A stretch of DNA of 64,000 nucleotides. Origin: an uncultured Roseburia sp. GTDB lineage: Bacteria; Bacillota; Clostridia; Lachnospirales; Lachnospiraceae. Location: positions 1 to 64,000 of the forward strand of contig CANDCP010000006.1 of assembly GCA_947383215.1 (NCBI GenBank). Direction: 5' to 3'. Of the stretch, positions 7,663 through 16,746 are shown piece by piece. The first letter of the stretch is position 1; each line of letters begins with the position of its first letter. The notes under the pieces were generated by a model. The model ran no database searches, had not been told where the DNA came from, and saw only the letters and a list, made by a program, of their open reading frames with translations. A program made the translations under genes and the position numbers.

Positions 7663-10108
7663 ACTCTCGTCCCCTTTCGGGGAATTACCCTAAATAAGTC
7701 AAACAAATATCGAAAGGATAAGGTGAATAATAGTTTCCGTCCCCTAGCGGGGGTTTTATATTTCTAAACGAGAATTAACCACACCACCCACCCGGCAGGG
7801 TTGCGTTTCCGTCCCCTGACGGGGTTCTATATTTCTAAACCATTTCTCATAACCGAAGAAGAGATTAGAGGCATTTCCGTCCCCTAACGGGGTTCTCTAT
7901 TTCTAAACCTTCGAAAGCGTATCTGATCGCTCAAACAATCTGGTTTCCGTCCCCTAACGGGGTTCTCTATTTCTAAACATGGAACAGATGAACATGCAGG
8001 AAAATGCAAGACTGGTTTCCGTCCCCTAGCGGGGTTCTATATTTCTAAACGAGGATTAACCACACCACCCACCCGGCAGGGTTGCGTTTCCGTCCCCTGA
8101 CGGGGTTCTCAATTTCTAAACATTCCGAATTTCGACAAGGCTATTTTCAAAGAGAGTTTCCGTCCCCTAACGGGGTTCTCTTTTTCTAAACTAAACTTTC
8201 CGATATCAGAAGGCACTGGAAGAAAGAATTTCCGTCCCCTGACGGGGTTCTATATTTCTAAACGGACAAAAAACGGAGAAGAATGCGCAGTGTTAAAAAA
8301 GTTTCCGTCCCCTAACGGGGTTCTATATTTCTAAACGAGGGTCATAATATGTCCATGATAAATTGCCCATTTCCGTCCCCTAACGGGGTTCTATATTTCT
8401 AAACTATGTAGAGATAGGAGATGATAGGAAGTTTGATTCTAGTTTCCGTCCCCTAACGGGGTTCTATATTTCTAAACAATTCGATGCGACTGAACTTGTG
8501 ATGGTCTGGTAGTTTCCGTCCCCTAACGGGGTTCTATATTTCTAAACGAAATGGGACACAGCCGACGATAGTAAAAGGACAAGTTTCCGTCCCCTAACGG
8601 GGTTCTCTATTTCTAAACCATGCTGATTTGACATATATGGATATATTTTTAAGGTTTCCGTCCCCTAATGGGGTTCTCTATTTCTAAACAATATTTAGTT
8701 CATTTAAAAGAATTTTTAATCTGGTTTCCGTCCCCTAACGGGGTTCTCTATTTCTAAACCGGAAGCAAAGGTCGGCGAGACTTATCGCATCCCGCAAGTT
8801 TCCGTCCCCTAACGGGGTTCTCTATTTCTAAACACAAAGTAGATATCTTGTCGGAGTTGAAGAAAAAGTTTCCGTCCCCTAACGGGGTTCTCTATTTCTA
8901 AACAGAATTTTGTAGACCAAAAAAAAATGGTTAGTAAAGTTTCCGTCCCCTAACGGGGTTCTCTATTTCTAAACCAATTACACCGAAAGCGGAACGGTTG
9001 ATGAGGTAGAGTTTCCGTCCCCTAACGGGGTTCTCTATTTCTAAACAATATTATCGTATATATATAGGCGACGAAGATTCGTTTCCGTCCCCTAACGGGG
9101 TTCTCTATTTCTAAACTAAAGGTAAGGCAATCGCCGAGCTGCCCCAATTCAGTTTCCGTCCCCTAACGGGGTTCTCTATTTCTAAACATATTTTTATACG
9201 CCTGCAAGTAGCGTTATTTAAGTTTCCGTCCCCTAACGGGGTTCTCTATTTCTAAACAGAATACGAAGTTATTTACGAAGAACACTGGGGAGTTTCCGTC
9301 CCCTAACGGGGTTCTCTATTTCTAAACTAGATTTAAAATATGAATTGATGAAAGGGCAGTAGGTTTCCGTCCCCTAACGGGGTTCTCTATTTCTAAACTT
9401 TAGTAAACTGAGAGGGAAGATAGTGGAAAAATAGTTTCCGTCCCCTAACGGGGTTCTCTATTTCTAAACACGGCAATTACGATATAGAAGATGAGGATTA
9501 GCCAGTTTCCGTCCCCTAACGGGGTTCTCTATTTCTAAACAAATAAATCTGCTAATATGATTAGGCGTTTAATATTAGGTTTCCGTCCCCTAACGGGGTT
9601 CTCTATTTCTAAACAATGATAACAAGCGCATTGACTTTATAAGCTACAGTTTCCGTCCCCTAACGGGGTTCTCTATTTCTAAACAGGAGGGAAATCATAT
9701 GAGTAGAAAAGAGTATGCAGTAGTTTCCGTCCCCTAACGGGGTTCTCTATTTCTAAACGGTTATTAGTATCTGGTATGAGAATGGCAAGCGCGTTTCCGT
9801 CCCCTAACGGGGTTCTCTATTTCTAAACTGTCAGCTGAAAAACTTTTTTGAAAAAATTAAAAATAGTTTCCGTCCCCTAACGGGGTTCTCTATTTCTAAA
9901 CGATAACAGGAAAATTTTAAGTAAAGGAAAATTGTTTCCGTCCCCTAACGGGGTTCTCTATTTCTAAACAATACAAAAAATATTAAAAATTCAATAAAAA
10001 AAGTTTCCGTCCCCTAACGGGGTTCTCTATTTCTAAACTTACAGATAATGGAGTAAAGAAAACATGGATAGCGTTTCCGTCCCCTAACGGGGTTCTCTAT
10101 TTCTAAAC
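7663..10108 (-). CRISPR. Type III-A CRISPR array, 35 repeats and 34 spacers
   Basis: The 36-nt repeat on the plus strand begins GTTTCCGTCCCCTAACGGGG and ends TTCTAAAC. Spacers are 32-38 nt. On the minus strand each repeat ends GGGGACGGAAAC, giving the handle ACGGAAAC known from Streptococcus thermophilus type III-A crRNAs. The array is therefore taken to be transcribed leftward, like all the cas genes. Repeats from 8583 to 10108 are nearly identical. Those from 7733 to about 8550 carry substitutions, one is 37 nt (7733-7769), and the last (7663-7698) is badly decayed, marking the old, leader-distal end. Leader-proximal repeat: 10073-10108. The spacer at 7770-7804 nearly repeats at 8051-8085. 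Confidence 0.98.
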
Positions 10109-10334
10109 TCCATCCCCTACACTCCCCCAAAATCAATGCCTTCAAGCCCTATCTGCGGGCCAAAACAATTTACATGCACAATTCTCACTCCCTTCTCTCC
10201 AAAACCATACTCAACGACAGTAAAATCAATATGCGGGGAAAAAAAGCAACCATTCAGCCAAGAGGGAATCCGGCTCTCTGTCGAAGACAAACTCTGAATA
10301 ATGTGACAGGGCAGCTTATCTAAACTGTTACAAA
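10109..10334 (-). promoter_or_regulatory. Probable CRISPR leader
   Basis: The 226 bp between the csm5 stop and the newest repeat. It is assigned as leader because repeats are most uniform at this end and decay toward the other. It is not strikingly A/T rich, I see no consensus promoter, and an 82-codon ORF runs through most of it. Confidence 0.5.
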
Positions 10335-10365
10335 CTAATTTTTCCTTGTTATTTTTATATGACAC
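10117..10365 (-). CDS. Uncertain 82-residue ORF between csm5 and the array
   Basis: Starts at GTG inside the end of csm5 (31 bp overlap, another frame) and stops 8 bp before the first repeat. There is no good ribosome site. The product (contains PSWLNGCFFSPHIDFTVVEY and HVNCFGPQIGLEGIDFGG) looks protein-like but matches no family I know. It occupies the probable CRISPR leader, so it may be spurious or a decayed gene into which the array grew. Confidence 0.3.
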   Translation of the reverse strand: MSYKNNKEKLVCNSLDKLPCHIIQSLSSTESRIPSWLNGCFFSPHIDFTVVEYGFGEKGVRIVHVNCFGPQIGLEGIDFGGV

Positions 10366-11450
10366 ATTCCCATCTGGCGCCGCCGGCCGTCATAGTACGT
10401 CACCTTGCAGATATGAGGGGATACGCCAAGCTTCTTATCTCTGTCGTGCTTATGCTGCTTGGGCACGGCGGTAGAATGGAAAATATCCGCCGTCATCTCT
10501 ACGCCTTCCCTGTCTCCAAAAAGCGGGTATACCTCTGTTTTTGTCACAAAACCCGCTCCGCCTCCGAGCCAAACCGTATCGCTCTTTGGCATAGCAAACG
10601 ACGGAAACTTTCTCAAAAAACACTCAAAGTAAATTTCCCCAAAACAGCGCAGCGCCTCCTCAAGCATTTCCTTTGAAATCTTACAGACGCCGGTGTCAAT
10701 TGTAAGTGGAAACCGCACCGTTGTCCCCGGGCGCAGCGCCTCCCGCAAAACATTCAGTTTCTTCTCGGTTCCGTCCGCGTGAAGCTCCACCCGCTGACAC
10801 AATATCAAATCTTCCGCTGACAACGGCTCGCTGTCGCCGACAATCATCCCCGACATCATATCATTGACTGCGTCATTTTCCTTTGTCCCGCTTCTGTGCA
10901 GACAGCGAAAATAACTGTTTTCCAACTCGGACGCTTCCTTTTTTAAATAAAGATTGCGCTTTCCTTTTCCATATCCGCTGCCCTTAATCTTCGCCTTTAT
11001 CCCCGCATAAGTTCCGGGATTCCTATGTATATCATACGCGAGCAACGCCGTGCGCAGCATCCCCTTGACCGAACTCCCCGGTACGTAAGGCATTCCATAA
11101 GCATCCTTTATAAACTCCATGACAGAAAGCTTGCTGTGTGTATCGACCGCCGCGTCCGCACTGTCTAAACGGTAACGGACGCATTCCCTATATTCCTCTT
11201 CCCTAACGCCGTTTTTCTCAAGCCATTTCCCAAGATCCTCCCGGTGAAAACCAAATATAAACTCCTGATAATTTGAAAATAACCCTTTCTTTCCAAGAAG
11301 CTGACATAGTTTCGCCGTATTCATAACGTAAATTCTTTTTTTCGCCGCCGAAAACGCATATTCCTTTTTTGCAATCTCTTTTCCGCTTCCAATGAACAAA
11401 GGGCCGTCCACATGCAATTCCACATCGAATGCTTCCAATATCCGTCTCAA
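10335..11450 (-). CDS. csm5: Csm5, type III-A effector RAMP protein
   Basis: 371 residues, a RAMP-fold subunit that caps the crRNA 3' end in the Csm complex. Landmarks are the N-terminal GPLFIGSGKEI strand-loop and the glycine-rich YVPGSSVKGMLRTALL segment characteristic of Csm5. The start codon is TTG, overlapping the csm4 stop (TTGA) and preceded by a perfect GGAGGTG. Translational coupling with csm4 is likely. Confidence 0.93.
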   Translation of the reverse strand: MRRILEAFDVELHVDGPLFIGSGKEIAKKEYAFSAAKKRIYVMNTAKLCQLLGKKGLFSNYQEFIFGFHREDLGKWLEKNGVREEEYRECVRYRLDSADAAVDTHSKLSVMEFIKDAYGMPYVPGSSVKGMLRTALLAYDIHRNPGTYAGIKAKIKGSGYGKGKRNLYLKKEASELENSYFRCLHRSGTKENDAVNDMMSGMIVGDSEPLSAEDLILCQRVELHADGTEKKLNVLREALRPGTTVRFPLTIDTGVCKISKEMLEEALRCFGEIYFECFLRKFPSFAMPKSDTVWLGGGAGFVTKTEVYPLFGDREGVEMTADIFHSTAVPKQHKHDRDKKLGVSPHICKVTYYDGRRRQMGMCHIKITRKN

Positions 11451-12382
11451 GAAATCACCTCCATAAATAAAGGTTTGGCGTAGCGGTAAACCGGATGCGC
11501 TCCCCCTGCGCTGACGTCATACACATCTCCCTCAAAACGATGACCAAAACAAGAGCCCGACTGCATCACATACAGATCACGCTTTCTTTGCTGCTCTCTC
11601 GCATAGGTGGGCGATAAGACAAACCCGCTCCTCTTTAGCAGCAAAAAATTTGCGCGCTCAAGCGCAGATTCCAGCTCCTCGTCACGCGGAAGGCTCACCG
11701 ACAGCGTCATTGACACCGAAGCACGGTCACAGCTTAAACGCCTCTTTAAATTTTCAGGCATAACTCCCGCTTTTAAAACATATCTCCCCAGCCCCGCGCT
11801 GCGCTTCCCGCCAACTCCCGACAGTGCAAGCGCGTCCAGACAATCCTCTGCCTCCCGCAAGTCTTCCTCCTTTTCATAGCCTAAAATAACATACAAACCG
11901 CTTCCCTGTTTAAAATAATAAGTCCCCACGCGATACGGGCGCGTCTGCTCTTCGCTCCTGACAAAAGCTTTCGTTCTCGTCGCTTTATCTCCCAGATTCT
12001 TTCGAAAATACTCTTCTTCTCTCTGCACCGGCAGCCGCCCCTCCAGATAGATATCCAGCGACTGTGCCGGAATATAGGCCAGCTTTTTATATGCCTTCTT
12101 TATAACGGAATCTCCCTGCTCCCGCTCCGCCGTAACTTTTATCATTGGCTTGGGGATATAGTAGGTATCCCCGATATACGGAAACGCGTCGGATATCTGA
12201 ATCTGCCCTCTGCAAACCTTCCCCACAAACGCACGCAGACATGTCTCCCCCTGTTTTACAAACTCATGGCACATCGCGGAAAAAATCGTGTCTGCGCACA
12301 GCGTATACCCGGCGTCCTCCAGGCTCCGCTTTCCCAAATGAACTCCCGTTGTAAACTGTAACTTATATATTTTATATTCCAT
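11447..12382 (-). CDS. csm4: Csm4, type III-A effector RAMP protein
   Basis: 311 residues from the ATG at 12382, chosen over an upstream in-frame start because AGAGGAAAG lies just before it and the upstream residues would overlap csm3. The protein begins MEYKIYKLQFTTGVHLG and includes a glycine-rich SGVGGKRSAGLGRY loop near residue 190, typical of Csm4. It binds the crRNA 5' handle and contacts Csm1 in known complexes. Overlaps csm5 by 4 bp. Confidence 0.92.
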   Translation of the reverse strand: MEYKIYKLQFTTGVHLGKRSLEDAGYTLCADTIFSAMCHEFVKQGETCLRAFVGKVCRGQIQISDAFPYIGDTYYIPKPMIKVTAEREQGDSVIKKAYKKLAYIPAQSLDIYLEGRLPVQREEEYFRKNLGDKATRTKAFVRSEEQTRPYRVGTYYFKQGSGLYVILGYEKEEDLREAEDCLDALALSGVGGKRSAGLGRYVLKAGVMPENLKRRLSCDRASVSMTLSVSLPRDEELESALERANFLLLKRSGFVLSPTYAREQQRKRDLYVMQSGSCFGHRFEGDVYDVSAGGAHPVYRYAKPLFMEVIS

Positions 12383-12392
12383 AGCTTTCCTC

Positions 12393-13052
12393 TTACACGT
12401 CTGCAAGCCGCGCGTTACACGCCGCGATAATTTCCTCCGGAACCTCGCCCACGACAACGTCGGCCGCCAAATCTTTAAATTTCACCTTGCCGTATCCCCT
12501 TGAACCGTTTCCGCCGAGATAATCATACTGCAGTAATTTCATTCCCTGCGCAAGCGCCTCAAAATCCTCCGAAATTTCGCCCTCCTCAACCGCCTCGTAA
12601 ATCATATCAAGGCCAAACCGGGAGCCTCTGACCGCGCGCTCGATCTGCCTTGGATTGGCCACAGCCGTAACGCGGTCAATCGTATTCTCAAACTTTACCT
12701 CCGTAAAACCCTGCAGTCCCTGTTCTCTAAGCTCCTCACCGTTTACCAGCATCATATCCGATATAATCAACCGGCTCGCCCTCACCGCATCCTTTTTTGC
12801 CGAACCAAACAGCCTTGTCAGCCTTATGTGGTCGTCGTCCGGTTTACTCACCGGCGCCGTATTATACACCTTTGCCAGCAGCGCGCGCATTTTCCCTTTC
12901 AGCGAACTCCCCGGAATCATCGGACGGTTTGTCCTCACATCCTTAATGACCGGCGAGTCCACCGCGCCAATCGCCGCAAATGCGCCGGATCCGCCGATAT
13001 GCATTCCCGTTACCGCCTCAAGTTCTCCCGTTATCTGTATTTTCGCGTACAT
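12393..13052 (-). CDS. csm3: Csm3, backbone RNase of the Csm complex
   Basis: 219 residues from the ATG at 13052, chosen over an adjacent GTG because GGGGGA is better spaced. It contains AVDSPVIKD, with Asp32 as the expected target-RNA cleavage residue, and IPGSSLKGKMR, the hallmark RAMP loop. A GGNGSRGYGKVKF glycine-rich loop occurs late in the protein. Several copies line the crRNA and cut target RNA at 6-nt spacing in characterised systems. Confidence 0.95.
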   Translation of the reverse strand: MYAKIQITGELEAVTGMHIGGSGAFAAIGAVDSPVIKDVRTNRPMIPGSSLKGKMRALLAKVYNTAPVSKPDDDHIRLTRLFGSAKKDAVRASRLIISDMMLVNGEELREQGLQGFTEVKFENTIDRVTAVANPRQIERAVRGSRFGLDMIYEAVEEGEISEDFEALAQGMKLLQYDYLGGNGSRGYGKVKFKDLAADVVVGEVPEEIIAACNARLADV

Positions 13053-13069
13053 CACGTATCCCCCTTTGT

Positions 13070-13465
13070 CTAATTATCCCTGCCGCCATAAAATCTGTGG
13101 TATGCCACTAACGCCTCCATATAACGGCTGAACCGTATATAATTCTTCTTGCTTCCCTTTATCGCGTCTATACAGTCCATAATATCTGTCGTCTCAACAA
13201 AACTCTTAACCGTCGGCTCCCGACCCGCCTCATACAGAAACCTGACTTTCAGATAATCGATCCGCCCGCAGATTTCATCTCCTAATTTTTCCTCCCGACA
13301 GCCCAGCACTTCATTGTAAATATCCGCCGTCATCGCCAGAAGATTCCGGATCTTAGAGGTTGTCACCATAGGGATTGTCTTTCCGGTCCGCTTATCCTTC
13401 CTGTTCTTGAGCTCAAGAATTGCCTCCTCCGCCTTCTGTACATAATTTTTTTCCGTGATAACCAT
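13070..13465 (-). CDS. csm2: Csm2, small subunit of the Csm complex
   Basis: 131 residues, all helical in pattern, with TTSKIRNLLAMTADIYNEV and the C-terminal FSRYMEALVAYHRFYGG typical of Csm2. The ATG at 13465 shares one base with the csm1 stop (TGATG), with GGAGGGG upstream; a TTG one codon earlier is possible. Confidence 0.94.
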   Translation of the reverse strand: MVITEKNYVQKAEEAILELKNRKDKRTGKTIPMVTTSKIRNLLAMTADIYNEVLGCREEKLGDEICGRIDYLKVRFLYEAGREPTVKSFVETTDIMDCIDAIKGSKKNYIRFSRYMEALVAYHRFYGGRDN

Positions 13466-15822
13466 CAACGCCCCTCCTTCTCTCTAAACATATATGCATA
13501 CAAATTTATCGCCGTTTTTAGCTGTCTGCAGTCCTCCTCGTTCTTAATCCAGTAATACATATTTTTTGAAAAAGCCTGATAGCGCATTCTCTCTTCCTCC
13601 GACGCATCCCTTCCCGGCTCCATCCTCGACAACAAATACACGTATCGCGCCAAGTTGATTTTCTCCTCGCCTTGTCTGCGGATCAATTCCAGAAGATGAT
13701 ACAAAAAATTTCTGCCTTTCTCTTCAGAGCGACCGAAAAACTCACAGACGGTCCGATATTTTTCTCCCAATACCTTCTCCACAAAAACGTCCCAGGTATA
13801 CGTTCCGTCGCTGATCTTTTGTCCGTCCCCCTCCAAATGCGTTTCCCCGTCCGGCAAAAACGTCACCGCATTTTTTTGTGGCAGACTTTTGGAATCTTCC
13901 TCCAGCCCGGCCACCTCATCAGCCATAACATGCGCGGGAAAACCGGGAGGATACACGCCGATCCCGGCGGATATCGACAACGTACCCTGCGTGTATCGCA
14001 AAAACGCCTCTCTGATATCGACCGACAGTTCCAGCACATCGTTCCACGCGCCCACAATAAACAGATCGTCTCCGCCGGAATACACGATCGCCGCCCTGCG
14101 TCCCCCCTCCTTCGTTCCGTTCAGAAAATACCGCGGATTCCTAAGTATCTCATTTATATGGTATTTGAAAAACATTGAGAGCTGCCTTGACAACACGGCC
14201 GTCCTCGACAAGGTTACATAGAGATCCCCGTTGTCATCGCGCTCAAATCCCGATACAAACGCTCTCCCAAGATTGTCGACATCCGCCCTCAAAACGCCGA
14301 TCCTCTCAATTCCGTCCGACTGCCCCGCCAGCTCTTCAAACGTCTCCCCCGTCGTATAGTCGCCGACCCAGAGCTTTGCGGACACATACTTGCCGGAAAA
14401 CAATTTATTCTTGCCGTATACCCGAAGCGGTTTTTTTGCCTCGCGGATTCTCTTTCTCAATTTATCTTCCTTTTCCGCAATCAAATACGCCTCAAACGGC
14501 AGCTCTAACGCCCCGCTTTCTTTCTCTGCGGTAACCGCGAAAAAATCACTGTACAGCACATTTTTGGAAAGACCCGCAACGGCCGCGCAGACTTCGCACA
14601 GATTTTCTTCATTTAATTTTCCGAGCCGCTTGCAAACCTTACATTCCCTTGTAACATCCTTTTCCGCTCTTTTGTTCAACCAGAGAATCTGCTCTTTTGT
14701 ATACCGCCCGGATTTCTTTTCGGATATCGCGTTGCTTATCGTGCGAAAAATATCGCCGTAGCTTCCCGCCGGATTATTTTTCAGGCTGTCTGCGCTGCAA
14801 GGAGCGCTCCCCACAGCCACATACAAAGAAATATCAAACTGCTCCAACAGCCACTGATTCAATTCGCGCTCAAATTCGCCCGCGATATCTCTCGTCTTCT
14901 CTGTATTCGGAAGAAGGAGATAGCAGTGCCCGCCTCCCGAATAAATCAAATTGGCTCTCGACAAACCTAAGCGCTCCAACAGCGTATCCACGATATGCTC
15001 CATCATAATTTCCAGATAAAAAGAGCGCGCCCGAAGGGTCCTTAACGCCCCTTCGCTGTGGATGGTATAGATAAAGCTCTGAATGCCGGAGACATCCATA
15101 GAAAACAGGATAAATGCGTTCTCTTTGTAAAATTCCGACGCGTTTTGAAATAACGCCGACCGAAAATCCGTGATTTCCTTTTCTTTTAAATAGTCATAGA
15201 TACACGAACCAATCGCCGCCGTCAGCTTCAAATGATCATACAGAGAAATATCCGCAAGCTCATCCTTTGCCGTAGACGACGGGACAAAAGCGAGATTTGC
15301 CTCCAGAATTTCAAGCAGAGAATTTATATACTCTTTCTTCCACTCCAGCCCCAAAAGATTGTCCAACAAATTCTGCCGGATCTTATAATAAAAATGCTCG
15401 TCAAACGCTTCCTTCTCCTCCGTCGGATAATTGATCCCGGTTCCCTCCTCCAACGTTCCTCTGTGATAATAAAGCTTCTGCGCATTTTTATTCAATATAT
15501 TAAACACCGGCTCCAGCGGCGCGCTCATCTCGAACCCAAACTCTTCCCCGTCATTCTTTCTCCTGTCTGTCGAAGATGCGATATTGTCCGCAATATAAAT
15601 GATGTACGCGAAAGAATCCGCATCGATATGCGCCGATTTTAACTGCGCGCCGTGGTGATATTTTACCGCATCCAAAACCGCCGGATTTTCTATATGCGCC
15701 TCCTGCTTTAAAAAATCGTATCCGCTGACGCTGTGTTTTCTGCCGTCTTTATGCCGATAAATGACCTTGCCTATGTCATGAAGCAATCCGCCGACAATCA
15801 ACTGAATTTTTTCTTCTGTCAT
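13465..15822 (-). CDS. csm1: Csm1 (Cas10), HD nuclease and cyclic-oligoadenylate synthase
   Basis: 785 residues. The N-terminal HD motif GLLHDIGKV (His15-Asp16) indicates an intact ssDNase. A four-cysteine zinc motif (CKVCKRLG...CEVC) lies near residue 410. The Palm polymerase motif GGDD is at 583-586 within VYSGGDDLFIVG. Both catalytic centres are present, so DNA cleavage and second-messenger synthesis are both expected, matching the intact Csm6. The ATG overlaps the cas6 stop by 4 bp and is preceded by GGAAAGG. Confidence 0.96.
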   Translation of the reverse strand: MTEEKIQLIVGGLLHDIGKVIYRHKDGRKHSVSGYDFLKQEAHIENPAVLDAVKYHHGAQLKSAHIDADSFAYIIYIADNIASSTDRRKNDGEEFGFEMSAPLEPVFNILNKNAQKLYYHRGTLEEGTGINYPTEEKEAFDEHFYYKIRQNLLDNLLGLEWKKEYINSLLEILEANLAFVPSSTAKDELADISLYDHLKLTAAIGSCIYDYLKEKEITDFRSALFQNASEFYKENAFILFSMDVSGIQSFIYTIHSEGALRTLRARSFYLEIMMEHIVDTLLERLGLSRANLIYSGGGHCYLLLPNTEKTRDIAGEFERELNQWLLEQFDISLYVAVGSAPCSADSLKNNPAGSYGDIFRTISNAISEKKSGRYTKEQILWLNKRAEKDVTRECKVCKRLGKLNEENLCEVCAAVAGLSKNVLYSDFFAVTAEKESGALELPFEAYLIAEKEDKLRKRIREAKKPLRVYGKNKLFSGKYVSAKLWVGDYTTGETFEELAGQSDGIERIGVLRADVDNLGRAFVSGFERDDNGDLYVTLSRTAVLSRQLSMFFKYHINEILRNPRYFLNGTKEGGRRAAIVYSGGDDLFIVGAWNDVLELSVDIREAFLRYTQGTLSISAGIGVYPPGFPAHVMADEVAGLEEDSKSLPQKNAVTFLPDGETHLEGDGQKISDGTYTWDVFVEKVLGEKYRTVCEFFGRSEEKGRNFLYHLLELIRRQGEEKINLARYVYLLSRMEPGRDASEEERMRYQAFSKNMYYWIKNEEDCRQLKTAINLYAYMFREKEGR

Positions 15823-16571
15823 ACTTTAATCCTTTCCGCGACGCAAATATTTCCCATCCCCATCGCCGTTTTTATACCAATACCGGAATACTCGCCAAAA
15901 TGAAATAACAAATTTGCAAAATTCACCATTGCCTGCGGCCCGGCAACCTTAATCGTAATTTCTCCCATAAAAGACGGGATTTTTACGCCGCCCACCGCAA
16001 AAAAGCCGCTCTGCAAGCGATACTGAATGATTTTTCCGTACGCGACTAACTGCTCCAACGCTTCGTCGCTTTTTACGGACTCGTCGACGGACGCGGCGTC
16101 ATATTTGTTCATCAGGCTCTGGTAAATAAGCTTCAGATCCGGAAAAAACACATACTGCCCCTGGCTTTTAAACGCTGTGGGCGTCCTGAATATGACTTTT
16201 ATCGTTCTGCCAGAATCCGTAAAATAAAACCGATCCATAAAATCAGTTTTACAGATTATATTTTGTTGTTTGGTTCTTATGGATACGTTACAGGAATCAT
16301 TTTCCATCACAAATCGCGTAAAACTGTCGCTTTGCAACGGCTCAATGATGTTATGATAAGATTCTTTATTAGATGTACAGACAGTCCATATACTTTTCCC
16401 GCGCTCCGTCCGCACCGACTGACTGTACGGGTGCAGACCGGATTCGTGCATAGCCTGCGCATATTCCGGCTTAATCCGGCTCATTAAAATACTCTGCAGG
16501 ACTGTCGCTTTTTGAAATTGTATCGCCTGATTCTTCTCTGACGCTAACTCCATCTGTATTTTCGCAAACAT
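15819..16571 (-). CDS. cas6: Cas6, pre-crRNA processing endoribonuclease
   Basis: 250 residues from the ATG at 16571, with GGGGGAG just upstream; an earlier in-frame ATG lacks such a site. Features include the C-terminal Cas6 domain (TPTAFKSQGQYVFFPDL) and the terminal glycine-rich loop SGIGIKTAMGMGNI. It cuts repeats to leave the 8-nt ACGGAAAC handle. It is the first gene of the effector operon. Confidence 0.93.
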   Translation of the reverse strand: MFAKIQMELASEKNQAIQFQKATVLQSILMSRIKPEYAQAMHESGLHPYSQSVRTERGKSIWTVCTSNKESYHNIIEPLQSDSFTRFVMENDSCNVSIRTKQQNIICKTDFMDRFYFTDSGRTIKVIFRTPTAFKSQGQYVFFPDLKLIYQSLMNKYDAASVDESVKSDEALEQLVAYGKIIQYRLQSGFFAVGGVKIPSFMGEITIKVAGPQAMVNFANLLFHFGEYSGIGIKTAMGMGNICVAERIKV

Positions 16572-16641
16572 AGACGCTCCCCCTCTGACGATTCTTTTCT
16601 GATGTTCGCACAACGGCCTCAACTCTCAGAAGATGTCTTAA

Positions 16642-16650
16642 ATTATACCA
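16642..16650 (-). promoter_or_regulatory. Extended -10 promoter of the cas6-csm operon
   Basis: On the minus strand TGGTATAAT (TG, one base, consensus -10) lies about 70 bp before the cas6 ATG. The -35 position is only T-rich. The surrounding 16572-16746 has no other gene. Confidence 0.55.
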
Positions 16651-16714
16651 TGTTTGACAAAAAAATAAAACAGTTTTTTACAAATATTTCCATTTTTTGC
16701 ACAAAGTCCCCTCT

Positions 16715-16746
16715 CTCAACGGCGCTAAATTGAACCCGCCGTTGAG
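16715..16746. repeat. 10-bp inverted repeat directly after the thiE stop
   Basis: CTCAACGGCG (16715-16724) and CGCCGTTGAG (16737-16746) form a perfect stem with a 12-nt loop, starting at the base next to the thiE stop codon. An alternative 7-bp stem, GAACCCG/CGGGTTC (16732-16758), overlaps it. No T-run follows on the minus strand, so it is at best an atypical terminator or an RNA 3'-end stabiliser. Confidence 0.5.
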
